DNA of 64,000 nucleotides from Haliea sp963974125. GTDB lineage: Bacteria; Pseudomonadota; Gammaproteobacteria; Pseudomonadales; Halieaceae. This document shows positions 1 to 8,460 of this stretch, piece after piece. Each line of letters starts with the position of its first letter. Position 1 is the stretch's first letter. The position numbers and the translations under genes were made by a program. The notes under the pieces are model-generated. The model was given only the letters and a program-made list of their open reading frames with translations, was not told the DNA's origin and did not search any database. The stretch spans positions 1-64,000 of the forward strand of contig CAXBCH010000013.1 in the NCBI GenBank assembly GCA_963974125.1, in the 5' to 3' direction.

Positions 1-54
1 GACCTGACGGACGACGAAGACCTGACGGACGACGAAGACCTGACGGACGACGAA
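1..54 (+). repeat. 18-bp tandem repeat, three perfect copies, coding
   Basis: Three identical 18-base units, each encoding DLTDDE, occupy positions 1-54 and may continue to the left of the window. A more diverged acidic stretch follows to 102. The unit is a multiple of three, so copy-number change would lengthen or shorten the tail without a frameshift. Confidence 0.85.
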
Positions 55-105
55 GGCCTCGCCGACGACGATGACCTGGCAGATGAGGACAGTCTGGAGG
101 ATTGA
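1..105 (+). CDS. C-terminal end of an unidentified protein with acidic repeat tail (5' end outside window)
   Basis: The first reading frame is open from the left edge to a TGA at 103-105. It encodes 34 residues that are almost all acidic or small: three copies of DLTDDE, then a degenerate continuation ending in SLED. Such a tail is probably disordered. Nothing in it identifies the protein, because the folded part lies outside the window. It converges with sufE, which is read from the opposite strand and ends 47 bases further on. It could also be a chance open frame through a repeat, but the perfect in-frame 18-base period and the clean stop favour coding. Confidence 0.55.
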   Translation, partial: DLTDDEDLTDDEDLTDDEGLADDDDLADEDSLED

Positions 106-118
106 TGCCGCCAGTGTG

Positions 119-146
119 GCCGGGTCGCGTCCACGCGCGATCCGGC
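119..146. terminator. Hairpin between convergent genes, possible bidirectional terminator
   Basis: Arms at 119-129 and 136-146 pair over 11 positions with one G-T type mismatch, around a 6-base loop. The hairpin lies in the 47-base gap between the stop of the left-edge gene and the stop of sufE. No T-run follows on either strand, so intrinsic termination is only a possibility. Confidence 0.4.
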
Positions 147-152
147 GCTCCT

Positions 153-593
153 TCAGCGGGCCGCGGCAGCAATCTCCCGTATGCGGGCCACCATGGCCCG
201 CAGGCCGTTGCCACGGGTGGGGGAGAGGTGGTTCAGCAGGTCCAGCCGCTCGAAGTAGGCGTCGATATCAAACGCCAGCACTTCCGCTGGCGTCTTGTTG
301 TTGTAGGCCGCCAGTACCACGCCCAGCAGGCCCTTGACGATAAAGGCGTCGCTGTCCACCGCCAGCTGCAGGCGTCCGTCCTCAAGTCGGGTGTCTATCC
401 ACACCTGGCTCTGGCAGCCGCGGATCTTGCGCTCCTCGGTATGTAGCTCTGCCGGCATGGCAGGCAGTTCCCGGCCCAGATCGATGATGTACTTGTAGCG
501 ATCTTCCCAGTCGTCGAAGAAGGACAGGGTGTCGACAATGTCGTCGCTGGTGATGCTGTGGCCGAAGGGATTGCTCACCGCTGATTCAGGCAC
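153..593 (-). CDS. sufE: Cysteine desulfuration protein SufE
   Basis: SufE accepts persulfide sulfur from the cysteine desulfurase SufS and passes it to the SufBCD scaffold in the cytosol. The 146-residue length is normal. The sulfur-accepting cysteine is Cys60 in the motif KIRGCQSQVW. The start is a GTG at 593-591 with a GGAG ribosome site 7 bases upstream, and the gene begins 13 bases after sufT stops. It is the last gene of the seven-gene suf operon. SufE is also found as an unlinked CsdE paralogue in some bacteria; the operon position makes SufE the better name. Confidence 0.95.
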   Translation of the reverse strand: MPESAVSNPFGHSITSDDIVDTLSFFDDWEDRYKYIIDLGRELPAMPAELHTEERKIRGCQSQVWIDTRLEDGRLQLAVDSDAFIVKGLLGVVLAAYNNKTPAEVLAFDIDAYFERLDLLNHLSPTRGNGLRAMVARIREIAAAAR

Positions 594-606
594 TCTGGCG
601 TACTCC

Positions 607-1149
607 CTAGTAAAACATGCCCGTTTCGAGCTGGGCTTCTTCCGACATCATGTCGCGGCTCCAGGGTGGATCGAACACCAGTTCGACAGCGACCTCGCGG
701 ACATTGGGGACCTGGGCCACACGGTATTTGACGTCTCCCACCAGCACCGGCCCCATGCCGCAGCCGGGGGCAGTCAGGGTCATGCGAATGCTGACCGTGC
801 CGGCCTGCTGGTCGATGTCGACGTCATAGATCAGGCCCAGGTCGACCAGGTTCACCGGCACTTCCGGGTCAAAGACCGTGCGCAGGGCATCCCACACCTG
901 ATCTTCGTGCACCAGACCATCGGTTGGGGCGTCGAACTCCAGTCTCTGCGGGGTCAGCCCGAGGGCGTCGGCGTCGGTGCCGTCCACGCGCACCATGTTG
1001 CCGTTGTAGATCACGGTGTAGTTGCCACCCAGGGCCTGGGTCAGGGTGACGAAAGTGTGGGCGGGAATGGTCACCGCATCACCGACAGGTACCAGCCGGC
1101 CGGGGCAGTCCCGTTGGGTGGTCAGCAGGGTTCTTTCCTGGGCGCTCAT
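607..1149 (-). CDS. sufT: SufT, MIP18/DUF59-family Fe-S assembly factor
   Basis: SufT belongs to the MIP18 (DUF59) family and acts as an auxiliary factor in maturation of iron-sulfur proteins. The 180-residue product has a variable N-terminal half and a DUF59 domain from about residue 85 onward, with VNLVDLGLIYDV and LTAPGCGMGPVLVGDV, the latter holding the conserved cysteine. I chose ATG 1149 because it has GGAG about 6 bases upstream and leaves 16 bases after sufA. An upstream in-frame start at 1191 would overlap sufA by 26 bases. SufT is inserted between sufA and sufE in this operon. Confidence 0.9.
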   Translation of the reverse strand: MSAQERTLLTTQRDCPGRLVPVGDAVTIPAHTFVTLTQALGGNYTVIYNGNMVRVDGTDADALGLTPQRLEFDAPTDGLVHEDQVWDALRTVFDPEVPVNLVDLGLIYDVDIDQQAGTVSIRMTLTAPGCGMGPVLVGDVKYRVAQVPNVREVAVELVFDPPWSRDMMSEEAQLETGMFY

Positions 1150-1165
1150 GCGGGCTCCGTCCGGC

Positions 1166-1522
1166 TCAGCTGATACTGAAACTTTCGCCACAGCCGCAGG
1201 CGGCGGTGACGTTGGGGTTGTGGAACTTGAGGGTGCGGTTGAGGCCCTCCTTCTCGTAGTCCACCCGGGTGCCTCTGAGCACTTTCAGGGAGCCGGTATC
1301 GACGTACACATCGAGGCCTTCCTCCGGGTGCAGCTCCAGATCGCCTGCTTCACCCTGCTCCACTTCATCCAGGACATACATGAAACCGGTACAGCCACTT
1401 TCCTTCACGCTGATACGCACCGCGTGCTTGCCGGACAGGGCCAGCTGTTTCTTCAGATGGGCCGCCGCCGCCGGAGTGACCAGCAGGGCGTCGGTGCTAA
1501 CGTCAAAAGTCTCTACGCTCAT
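1166..1522 (-). CDS. sufA: A-type iron-sulfur carrier SufA
   Basis: SufA receives Fe-S clusters from SufBCD and transfers them to apoproteins. The 118-residue product is a normal length for the HesB/IscA family. It has the three cluster-binding cysteines at Cys44 (ESGCTGF), Cys109 and Cys111 (ACGCGESF). The ATG has a GAAGG ribosome site, and the gene lies 11 bases after sufS. Sequence alone does not separate SufA from IscA or ErpA; the operon context decides the name. Confidence 0.93.
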   Translation of the reverse strand: MSVETFDVSTDALLVTPAAAAHLKKQLALSGKHAVRISVKESGCTGFMYVLDEVEQGEAGDLELHPEEGLDVYVDTGSLKVLRGTRVDYEKEGLNRTLKFHNPNVTAACGCGESFSIS

Positions 1523-1533
1523 GGATCAACCTT

Positions 1534-2781
1534 CTAGCCAAAAAGGCGTTTTGCCTTGTGGATGCCTGCGAACAGGCGCTCGACATCCTCGGCAGTATTG
1601 TACAGGGAATAGGACGCGCGTGCGGTCCCGGGCAGCTGGTAGTGCGTCATCAGCGGCTGGGCACAGTGGTGCCCGGTGCGCACCGCGATCCCCTGCTGGT
1701 CCAGCAGCATGCCGAGGTCGGAGGGGTGAATGCCGTCAATAACGAAGCTGAAGATCCCCACGGATTGGGCGGGATCGCCGATTCGCCGCAGCCCCTCAAC
1801 CTCCGCGCCCAGGGCGATGGACTGTTCCAACAGCGCCACTTCGTGCCGTGCGGCCGCCTCCATGTCGATCCCGTCGAGATAGTCGATGGCGGCCGCCAGG
1901 CCGATGGCGCCGGCGATATCCGGGGTGCCCGCCTCGAACTTGAAGGGCAGGGTGTTCCAGGTGCTGCCAGTGAAGCTCACACTGTCGATCATCTCGCCGC
2001 CACCGAGGAAAGGCGGCATGGCTTCCAGTAACGATGCCCTGCCCCAGAGTACGCCGATGCCGGTGGGACCGAACAGTTTATGGCCGGAGAAGGCGTAGAA
2101 ATCGCAGCCGATGGCCTGCACGTCCACCGCCATGTGAGCGGTCGCCTGGGCGCCGTCCACCATGACCACTGCGCCAACCGCTTGCGCCATGCGGCTTATC
2201 TGCGCCACCGGATTGATGGTGCCCAGGGCATTGGATACGTGGTTGACGGCGACCAGCTTGACGCGCTCGTCCAGCAGACTGGCGAGGGCATCCAGGTCGA
2301 TGTCGCCGCCGGCAGTGACGGGGATCGGGATCACCTCGGCCCCGGTGGCGGCGGCGATCAGTTGCCAGGGGACAATATTGGAGTGGTGTTCCAGATAGGA
2401 AACGAGGATGCGGTCGCCCGCCCGCAGGTTGCCGCGGCCCCAGCTGTTCGCCACCAGGTTAATCGCCTCCGTGGCGCCCCGCACCCAGATCACCTGGGAG
2501 GGCGCCGGACTGTTGATGAAACGGGCCACGGTAGTCCTGGCGTTCTCGAAGGCCACGGTGGCGCGGTCACTGAGGGTATGTGCGCCCCGGTGCACATTGG
2601 CGTTGTCGTGGCGATAGTAGTGGCTGATAGCCTCGATCACCGCCTCCGGCTTCTGGGTGGTGGCGGCGTTGTCCAGGTAGACCAGCGGCTGGCCATTGAC
2701 CTGCTGCTGCAGGATCGGGAAGTCCAGGCGGATGGCAGCCGGGTCAAACGCGGGCGTGGTCACAGCGGCGGGGGAGCTCAC
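1534..2781 (-). CDS. sufS: Cysteine desulfurase SufS
   Basis: SufS is a pyridoxal-phosphate enzyme that removes sulfur from L-cysteine to give alanine and an enzyme persulfide, which is passed to SufE. The 415-residue class V aminotransferase has the PLP lysine at Lys235 (FSGHKLFGP) and the active-site cysteine at Cys373 (RTGHHCAQPLM), in the short-loop arrangement of group II (SufS) desulfurases. The start is GTG 2781, whose GTGA overlaps the sufD stop by 4 bases and suggests translational coupling. The frame stays open further upstream, but those residues are the sufD shadow and do not match the family. Confidence 0.95.
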   Translation of the reverse strand: MSSPAAVTTPAFDPAAIRLDFPILQQQVNGQPLVYLDNAATTQKPEAVIEAISHYYRHDNANVHRGAHTLSDRATVAFENARTTVARFINSPAPSQVIWVRGATEAINLVANSWGRGNLRAGDRILVSYLEHHSNIVPWQLIAAATGAEVIPIPVTAGGDIDLDALASLLDERVKLVAVNHVSNALGTINPVAQISRMAQAVGAVVMVDGAQATAHMAVDVQAIGCDFYAFSGHKLFGPTGIGVLWGRASLLEAMPPFLGGGEMIDSVSFTGSTWNTLPFKFEAGTPDIAGAIGLAAAIDYLDGIDMEAAARHEVALLEQSIALGAEVEGLRRIGDPAQSVGIFSFVIDGIHPSDLGMLLDQQGIAVRTGHHCAQPLMTHYQLPGTARASYSLYNTAEDVERLFAGIHKAKRLFG

Positions 2782-4082
2782 AGGATGTGCCTCGTCAGGC
2801 GTGATTCGCGGGCGAAGCGGTTGGCCAGCAGTGGCTTCAGGAATTCCCGCAGGGCGGGCTCCGCCACCGCTTCCACCAGCTCGTTGATAAAGCCGTAGCT
2901 GAGCATGACCTCGGCTTCGTCCCTGGGCACGCCCCGGGTACGCAGGTAATGCATGGTCAGCGGGTCCAGCTGTGCCACCGTGGCGCCGTGGGCGCACTGC
3001 ACGTCGTCGGCGTAGATTTCCAGTTCCGGCTTGGTGTTTATTTCAGCCTTGTTGCTGGTCAGCAGGTTCTTGTTGCTGAGCTCGGCACGGGTTTTCTGTG
3101 CGTCAGGGTGAATATGGATGCGGCCATTGAACACGGCGGTGGCCTCGTCGGCGATGATGCCGCGAAAGCGCTCCTTGCTGGTGCAGTGAGGCACGCTGTG
3201 TTCAATGCAGGTGTGGTAGTCGACGGTTTCGGTACCACGGGGCAGGTAAATGCCGTCCAGGTCGCAGTGGGCGCCGGGACCCTGGTGGTCAACCACCAGG
3301 TCGATGCGCTTGAGGGCGCTGCCCAGGGCCAGGTGGAAGCCGCTCAGCAGGCTGTCGGCGCCCAGGCGGGCGTGGACGCCGCCGATGTGTACCGCGCCGC
3401 CCTGCTCCAGCTGCAGCCGATAGTGATGGAGGTGGGCGCCCCGGTCCAGCAGCAGTTCGGTGATGCCGTTGGTGAAGGCAGTGCCGCCGGTGGCGGTGTT
3501 GGCAAAGGTCTCCACCACCGTGGCCCGGCTGTTGTCCCCGAGGCAGACCAGCAGGCGCTGGGTAATGCTGATGGCTTCGTGCTGGCCGGTGGTCAGCCAG
3601 GCGATGTGCACCGGCTCGTGGACAACCGCGTTGGCGGCGACCTGCAGGAACACGCCGTCGGCCAGCGTGGCATCGTTCAGCGGTGCAAAAACGTGGCGCC
3701 CGGGCAACAGGGCACTGCCCAGGGCGGCGCGGATCTGTTCTGCCTGGGCGGCATCCGCGTCGGCGAAGCGCACCAGGGAAAGCCCGTCGGGCAGGGTTGT
3801 GGCAGACAGTTCAGGCCGGTACATGCCGTCGCTGAATACCAGCGTCGGGCCGCCCATCTGCGGCAGGTTGATATCGGATACATCGGCCTTGGCCGCATTG
3901 CGGCCGGGAACCGTGAACGGCTGTTGCAGCGCCTGCAGACTGGTGTATTTCCAGGCTTCCGTCTTGCGGGTAGGCAAACGGGTATCCTTCCAGGCGTCGC
4001 GGCCCCGGGCCTGGATATCCTGCAACCAGGCCGGCGCCGCAGAGGACGCCTCTGCCAGTGCTCGCTGCATGAAATCCGTCAT
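2778..4082 (-). CDS. sufD: Fe-S scaffold component SufD
   Basis: SufD forms the SufBC2D scaffold with SufB and the SufC ATPase, on which clusters are built. The 434-residue product begins MTDFMQRALA and has the family's beta-helix core with the conserved C-terminal segment ELSNKNLLTSNKAEI and ADDVQCAHGATV. The ATG at 4082 overlaps the sufC TGA by one base (TGATG). The frame is open upstream of this start, but there it runs through sufC and is not coding. SufD resembles SufB in its C-terminal half, but the order and sequence separate them clearly. Confidence 0.95.
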   Translation of the reverse strand: MTDFMQRALAEASSAAPAWLQDIQARGRDAWKDTRLPTRKTEAWKYTSLQALQQPFTVPGRNAAKADVSDINLPQMGGPTLVFSDGMYRPELSATTLPDGLSLVRFADADAAQAEQIRAALGSALLPGRHVFAPLNDATLADGVFLQVAANAVVHEPVHIAWLTTGQHEAISITQRLLVCLGDNSRATVVETFANTATGGTAFTNGITELLLDRGAHLHHYRLQLEQGGAVHIGGVHARLGADSLLSGFHLALGSALKRIDLVVDHQGPGAHCDLDGIYLPRGTETVDYHTCIEHSVPHCTSKERFRGIIADEATAVFNGRIHIHPDAQKTRAELSNKNLLTSNKAEINTKPELEIYADDVQCAHGATVAQLDPLTMHYLRTRGVPRDEAEVMLSYGFINELVEAVAEPALREFLKPLLANRFARESRLTRHIL

Positions 4083-4828
4083 CAGGCCACATCCTCCAGC
4101 CAGGCATAGCCCCGCTCCTCGAGTTCCAGCGCCAGCGACTTGTCGCCGGATTTGACGATGCGTCCACCGGACAGCACATGCACGTAGTCCGGTTCGATGA
4201 AGTTCAGCAGCCGCTGATAGTGGGTGACCAGGATAAAGCTGCGGTCGGGGCTGCGCATGGCATTGATACCGGCTGCGACTACCTGCAGGGCGTCGATGTC
4301 GAGACCGCTGTCGGTCTCGTCCATGATGCACAGCTTCGGCTGCAGCAACAGCATCTGCAGCAGCTCGTTGCGCTTTTTCTCGCCACCGGAGAAGCCCTCG
4401 TTGACCCCGCGCTTGAGGAAGGCGGGATCCAGGTCCACGGTCTTGCTGGCCTCGCGAGCCTGCTTCATGAAGCTGACGCTGTCGATGGCGGGCTCGCCGC
4501 GATGTTCGCGCACGGCATCCACCGATGCCTTCAGGAACTCCATGTTGCTGACGCCGGGGATTTCCACCGGGTACTGGAACGCCAGGAACAGGCCCAGATG
4601 GGCGCGCTCCTCGGTATCCAGCGCCAGCAGGTCCTGGCCCAGCAGCTGGGCCGAGCCGGCGGTCACGGTGTAGCCCGGGCGCCCGGCCAGCACGTGGCCG
4701 AGGGTGCTCTTGCCGGAGCCGTTGGGGCCCATGATGGCGTGTACCTCTCCCGGCTTCACCGTCAGGTTGAGGCCCTTGAGAATATCTTCGCTTTCAACCC
4801 TGGCGTGCAGGTTGTCGATCTTCAACAT
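4082..4828 (-). CDS. sufC: Fe-S assembly ATPase SufC
   Basis: SufC is the ABC-type ATPase of the SufBC2D scaffold; it is cytosolic and not a transporter. The 248-residue protein shows Walker A GPNGSGKST, the signature FSGGEKKRNELLQ, Walker B LCIMDETDSGLD and a switch histidine in LVTHY. The start is ATG 4828, giving the family N-terminus MLKIDNLHARV. The frame is open for 23 codons before it, but those residues have no counterpart in the family. The gene follows sufB after 49 bases. Confidence 0.96.
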   Translation of the reverse strand: MLKIDNLHARVESEDILKGLNLTVKPGEVHAIMGPNGSGKSTLGHVLAGRPGYTVTAGSAQLLGQDLLALDTEERAHLGLFLAFQYPVEIPGVSNMEFLKASVDAVREHRGEPAIDSVSFMKQAREASKTVDLDPAFLKRGVNEGFSGGEKKRNELLQMLLLQPKLCIMDETDSGLDIDALQVVAAGINAMRSPDRSFILVTHYQRLLNFIEPDYVHVLSGGRIVKSGDKSLALELEERGYAWLEDVA

Positions 4829-4877
4829 GATGATTGTGCTCCGGGGCGCGGCGGCTTGCCGCGCGGTTGTCAATTTT

Positions 4878-6317
4878 CTAGCCGACCGAACCTTCAAGGC
4901 TCACTTCCAGCAGCTTGCCGGCTTCCATGGCGAATTCCATGGGCAACTCGCGGAAGACTTCCTTGCAGAAGCCGTTGACGATCATGGACACGGCTTTCTC
5001 CGCATCCAGGCCGCGCTGCTGACACAGGTAGAGCTGGTCGTCGCTGACCTTGGAGGTGGTGGCCTCGTGCTCCACCACGGCGCTCGGGTTGCGGCTTTCG
5101 ATATAGGGAAAGGTGTGGGCGGCGCTGCGGTCGCCGATCAGCAGCGAGTCACACTGGGTGTAGTTGCGTGCGCCCTCGGCGCGCGGGCTCATGCGCACCA
5201 GGCCGCGGTAGGCATTGGAACTGTTGCCGGCGGAAATGCCCTTGGAAATAATGGTGGAGCGGGTGTTCTTGCCCAGATGTATCATTTTGGTGCCGGTATC
5301 GGCCTGCTGGGCGTTGTTGGTCAGTGCCACCGAGTAGAACTCGCCGATGCTGTTGTCGCCGCGGAGAATGCAGCTGGGATATTTCCAGGTAATGGCGGAG
5401 CCTGTTTCCACCTGGGTCCAGGAAATCTTGGCGTTGCGGTGGGCGACGCCACGCTTGGTGACGAAGTTGTAGATGCCGCCCTTGCCCTCGGCATCGCCCG
5501 GATACCAGTTCTGCACCGTGGAGTACTTGATTTCGGCGCCATCCAGGGCAATCAGCTCCACGACGGCGGCGTGCAGCTGGTTTTCATCGCGCATCGGCGC
5601 GGTACAGCCCTCGAGGTAGCTGACATGGCTGCCTTCGTCGGCGATGATCAGGGTGCGCTCGAATTGGCCGGTCTTGGCCTCGTTGATACGGAAGTAGGTC
5701 GACAGCTCCATCGGGCAGCGCACGCCCTTCGGGATGTAGACGAAGGAGCCGTCACTGTACACCGCGCTGTTGAGTGCGGCGTAGAAGTTGTCCTTGCGCG
5801 GGACCACGCTGCCCAGGTACTTCTTTACCAGCTCGGGATAGTCTTTCACGGCTTCGGAAATCGAGCAGAAGATAACCCCGGCCTCCCACAGCTTTTCCCG
5901 GAAGGTGGTGGTGACCGAGACCGAATCGAACACCGCGTCGACGGCGACCCCGGCCAGGGCTGCCTGTTCGTGCAGGGGTATGCCCAGCTTGTTGTAGGTT
6001 TCGATCAGCTGCGGGTCCACCTCATCCAGGCTCTGGGGCCGGTCTTTCATCGCCTTGGGGGAGGAGAAGTAGGACATTTCCTCGAACTGTACCGGCGGGT
6101 AGTGGACATGGGCCCACTGCGGCTCGGGCATTTCCCGCCAGTCGCGGTAGGCTTGCAGGCGCCACTCGAGCAGCCACTCGGGCTCGTTCTTGCGCGCGGA
6201 AATGAAGCGAACGGTCTCCTCATCCAGGCCCGGAGGCAGGGTGTCCGACTCGATATCAGTGGAGAAGCCGGCCGCGTATTCCTTGTGTATGGCGTGCTCG
6301 ATCTGTTCCTGCGACAT
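4878..6317 (-). CDS. sufB: Fe-S scaffold component SufB
   Basis: SufB is the main scaffold subunit for assembly of iron-sulfur clusters with SufC and SufD. The 479-residue length is typical. It begins MSQEQIEHAIHKEY and contains the conserved core SYLEGCTAPMRDENQLHAA and the C-terminal NPSAVVEHEATTSKVS region shared by SufB proteins. It is the first gene of the operon. The ribosome site is weak (AGG about 10 bases upstream). A promoter overlapped by an IscR-type operator lies 110 to 150 bases upstream. Confidence 0.96.
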   Translation of the reverse strand: MSQEQIEHAIHKEYAAGFSTDIESDTLPPGLDEETVRFISARKNEPEWLLEWRLQAYRDWREMPEPQWAHVHYPPVQFEEMSYFSSPKAMKDRPQSLDEVDPQLIETYNKLGIPLHEQAALAGVAVDAVFDSVSVTTTFREKLWEAGVIFCSISEAVKDYPELVKKYLGSVVPRKDNFYAALNSAVYSDGSFVYIPKGVRCPMELSTYFRINEAKTGQFERTLIIADEGSHVSYLEGCTAPMRDENQLHAAVVELIALDGAEIKYSTVQNWYPGDAEGKGGIYNFVTKRGVAHRNAKISWTQVETGSAITWKYPSCILRGDNSIGEFYSVALTNNAQQADTGTKMIHLGKNTRSTIISKGISAGNSSNAYRGLVRMSPRAEGARNYTQCDSLLIGDRSAAHTFPYIESRNPSAVVEHEATTSKVSDDQLYLCQQRGLDAEKAVSMIVNGFCKEVFRELPMEFAMEAGKLLEVSLEGSVG

Positions 6318-6427
6318 AGTGCTTGACCTGTTGGGGCGGGCTTCGGTGCCCGACGATATCCGGGCTGCATTTTCGCATGCTGAACCCTGCCTGTCTGTGC
6401 TGGCGAGCGTTTTTCCGCTGCCGCTGA

Positions 6428-6452
6428 ATACTTGAGTATTTTAGTCGACTAT
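6428..6452 (-). promoter_or_regulatory. IscR type 1 operator upstream of sufB
   Basis: Read on the minus strand, these 25 bases match the Escherichia coli IscR type 1 consensus (ATASYYGACT, RWWWY, AGTCRRSTAT) at 24 of 25 positions as I align it; the one mismatch is a C where the consensus has G in AGTC. The site is an imperfect palindrome and covers the predicted -10 box. Type 1 sites are bound by [2Fe-2S]-IscR, which would repress suf when clusters are plentiful. No iscR gene is in this window, so the regulator would act from elsewhere. Confidence 0.75.
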
Positions 6453-6466
6453 AGGCGGCGGTGCAA
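6438..6466 (-). promoter_or_regulatory. Predicted sigma70 promoter of the suf operon
   Basis: On the minus strand a -35 box TTGCAC (6466-6461) is followed after 17 bases by a -10 box TAAAAT (6443-6438). The spacing is ideal and both boxes match well. The -10 lies inside the IscR-type operator, which fits direct repression. The promoter sits in the 157-base gap between the sulfotransferase gene and sufB. Confidence 0.65.
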
Positions 6467-6474
6467 TGCTGCTC

Positions 6475-7884
6475 TCAGGCCCCCCTGCGCCTGGTTCTGC
6501 CACCGTTGCCGGCCCTGGAGACGAATCCCGGGCGCGCGGCCTCCTCGGCATGGGCCTTGGCCAGCGGCGCCAGTTGGCTGTGAAATCGCTGCGCGAAACC
6601 GATCAGCTCGGGACTGATGGTGCCTACCGATTCGATTGAGCGGCTGGGGAATACCCGCCACTCGGCGCCCGTGCCGGGGCGCTCCCGGGGCGTGGCCGGT
6701 GGCAGGCCGAGACTCGACAACAGTGTCTGCTGGGTGCCCCGGGGGTCCTGGACGAGCGCCTCGTACTGTACCTCGAATATGGGGTTGGGGAGTGCCTGCC
6801 GCCAGTGCTGCATGAGTTTTTCTGCCAGGGCGATGGCGCGTCCGGTGCTGGCCAGCTGGTAGCTGTAGCGATGGCCGCTGCGGAAATTCTTGAAGTAAAG
6901 GGCCAGCCCGAGGTCCAGCGGTTCGCGACGACAGAATATGATCGGTACCTCGGGGTGCAGCAGGGCCAGGTAGCCGAGCCGACTGAGATTGGCCGGAGAG
7001 GTATCGACGATATAGCGGGCGCCGGGGACGGCGGGCGGGAGGTGTTGACCCAGTGGCGACACGGTTGTCACGGCCAGCCGTGCTGCCAGTGCTTCCAGCC
7101 CCTGGCCCTGGTGGAGGCTGCCGACCAGTTTGCGCACCAGTGCAAGTTCACCGCCCGCGCTGATCAGGGGATGTGCTGCCAGCAGGTTCTCCACCAGGCT
7201 CTTGCCCGAGCGCGGCAGTCCGGCAACGATGATGGCGGGACAGGCCGGTGCGGCCGCTTCGGAGCGGGCGTGGCGGCGGAAAAACTCCGCGGTCATGGCG
7301 GCCGCTGCCGTCGACACCTGGTACTCGCGCTTGCCGCGTTCGATGGTCTTGGCGATCAGGGTATTGGCCTGGCGAAAGAAGGCGAAGCCGGGGTGATCCA
7401 GGCCCGCATCGACGAAGATCTGTCCCAGCAGGAATAGCGCCCTGGCGCGCGAGCTGTCGGCGCGGCGCTCGTTCAGTGCCAGTCCCAGCAGCTCTGCGAC
7501 TTCAGGTGCATCCGCCGGGATGGCCCGGAAGTTCAGCAGCCCGCGGTAGGCGTCGGTCAGGCCCGGGTCCTTGCCCAGGGCCCGGCTGTAACTGGCGATG
7601 GCTTCCTGGCCGCGGCCAAGGCGGGTGTAGAGGTGCCCCTGCAGGACCAGCAGGCGGGCATTGCCGGGGCTGGATTCAAGGCCCCGCAGGAAGCAGGCTT
7701 CCGCGTCTGCCCAGCGTTCCAGGCCTTGCAGTGCCTGGCCTTTCAGGCCCCAGAGTTCGGCATCGGCAGCATGCTTCGCCAGCTGCAGCTCGCTTGCCTG
7801 TAGTGCGCTCGCAAAAGCCCTGTGCTGGAGGCTGGCCCTGATGGCAGCAACGGCTGCATCGTTGTCACGACGTTTGCGGGCCAT
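6475..7884 (-). CDS. TPR-repeat sulfotransferase family protein
   Basis: The 469-residue protein has TPR-like helical repeats over about residues 10-185 (one contains NARLLVLQGHLYTRLGRGQEAI). A sulfotransferase domain follows from about 215. Its PAPS-binding 5' loop is GLPRSGKSL at 222-230, a variant P-loop typical of this fold. Members are predicted to move sulfate from PAPS to a protein or small-molecule acceptor; the acceptor cannot be inferred. I chose ATG 7884, with GGGAGG 10 to 11 bases upstream; a GTG at 7908 is an alternative. The C-terminal end is basic. The gene reads toward suf, but the suf promoter lies between them. Confidence 0.8.
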   Translation of the reverse strand: MARKRRDNDAAVAAIRASLQHRAFASALQASELQLAKHAADAELWGLKGQALQGLERWADAEACFLRGLESSPGNARLLVLQGHLYTRLGRGQEAIASYSRALGKDPGLTDAYRGLLNFRAIPADAPEVAELLGLALNERRADSSRARALFLLGQIFVDAGLDHPGFAFFRQANTLIAKTIERGKREYQVSTAAAAMTAEFFRRHARSEAAAPACPAIIVAGLPRSGKSLVENLLAAHPLISAGGELALVRKLVGSLHQGQGLEALAARLAVTTVSPLGQHLPPAVPGARYIVDTSPANLSRLGYLALLHPEVPIIFCRREPLDLGLALYFKNFRSGHRYSYQLASTGRAIALAEKLMQHWRQALPNPIFEVQYEALVQDPRGTQQTLLSSLGLPPATPRERPGTGAEWRVFPSRSIESVGTISPELIGFAQRFHSQLAPLAKAHAEEAARPGFVSRAGNGGRTRRRGA

Positions 7885-8054
7885 GTGGGCGGCTCCCTCC
7901 CTTGCCACCGGCGGCGCGCCAAAGCGCCGCTATCCAGATAGGGGATAGTTGCCCAGCCGTGTACAGCGGGTCAATGGTTTTCCTTCTGGCCATGATGGGC
8001 GGAGTCATGCAACATTGGAGCATCTTCAACCACTGCAATACGGGATGGATCGTC

Positions 8055-8438
8055 ATGACCACCACGCTACGGATAATTTCGGCACTGTTTGGGCTGCTGT
8101 TTGCTGTCAGTTTCCTCAACTGGCTGCTGGCCCCGGCCGGTGCCGCCGCAACCCTGGGTATGCCGCTGCTGGACGGGGTCGCGCGCAACACCCAGGTCGG
8201 TGATTTTACCGCGTTCTTCTTTACCCTCTCGGTCCTGATCGGACTCGGGGTCTGGCGCAGGCAGCCGCAGCCCCTGTTCGGTGCCTGCCTGCTGCTGGGC
8301 AGTGCTGCCGTGTTCCGGCTATGGTCGGCGTTAATGCACGAGGCCACCCTGGCGCCCGTATCTGTAGCAGTTGAAGTGGCCGGTACCGCTGTTCTCCTCG
8401 CCTACGCCCTGCGTCTGCGGCAATCCCGGCCCGAGTGA
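8055..8438 (+). CDS. Small membrane protein, four predicted TM segments, unknown function
   Basis: This 128-residue protein starts MTTTLRIISALFGLL. It has four hydrophobic stretches at about residues 5-28, 52-70, 77-95 and 100-120, with short loops and an arginine-rich C-terminus, so it is probably an inner-membrane protein. I do not recognise a named family with confidence. The frame is open further upstream to about 7902, but the sequence there looks non-coding, and GGGATGGA lies just before ATG 8055. It is followed by an MgtE-type transporter gene after 22 bases and may be cotranscribed with it. Confidence 0.6.
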   Translation: MTTTLRIISALFGLLFAVSFLNWLLAPAGAAATLGMPLLDGVARNTQVGDFTAFFFTLSVLIGLGVWRRQPQPLFGACLLLGSAAVFRLWSALMHEATLAPVSVAVEVAGTAVLLAYALRLRQSRPE

Positions 8439-8460
8439 TGCAACCACCTGGAGAGCGCCC

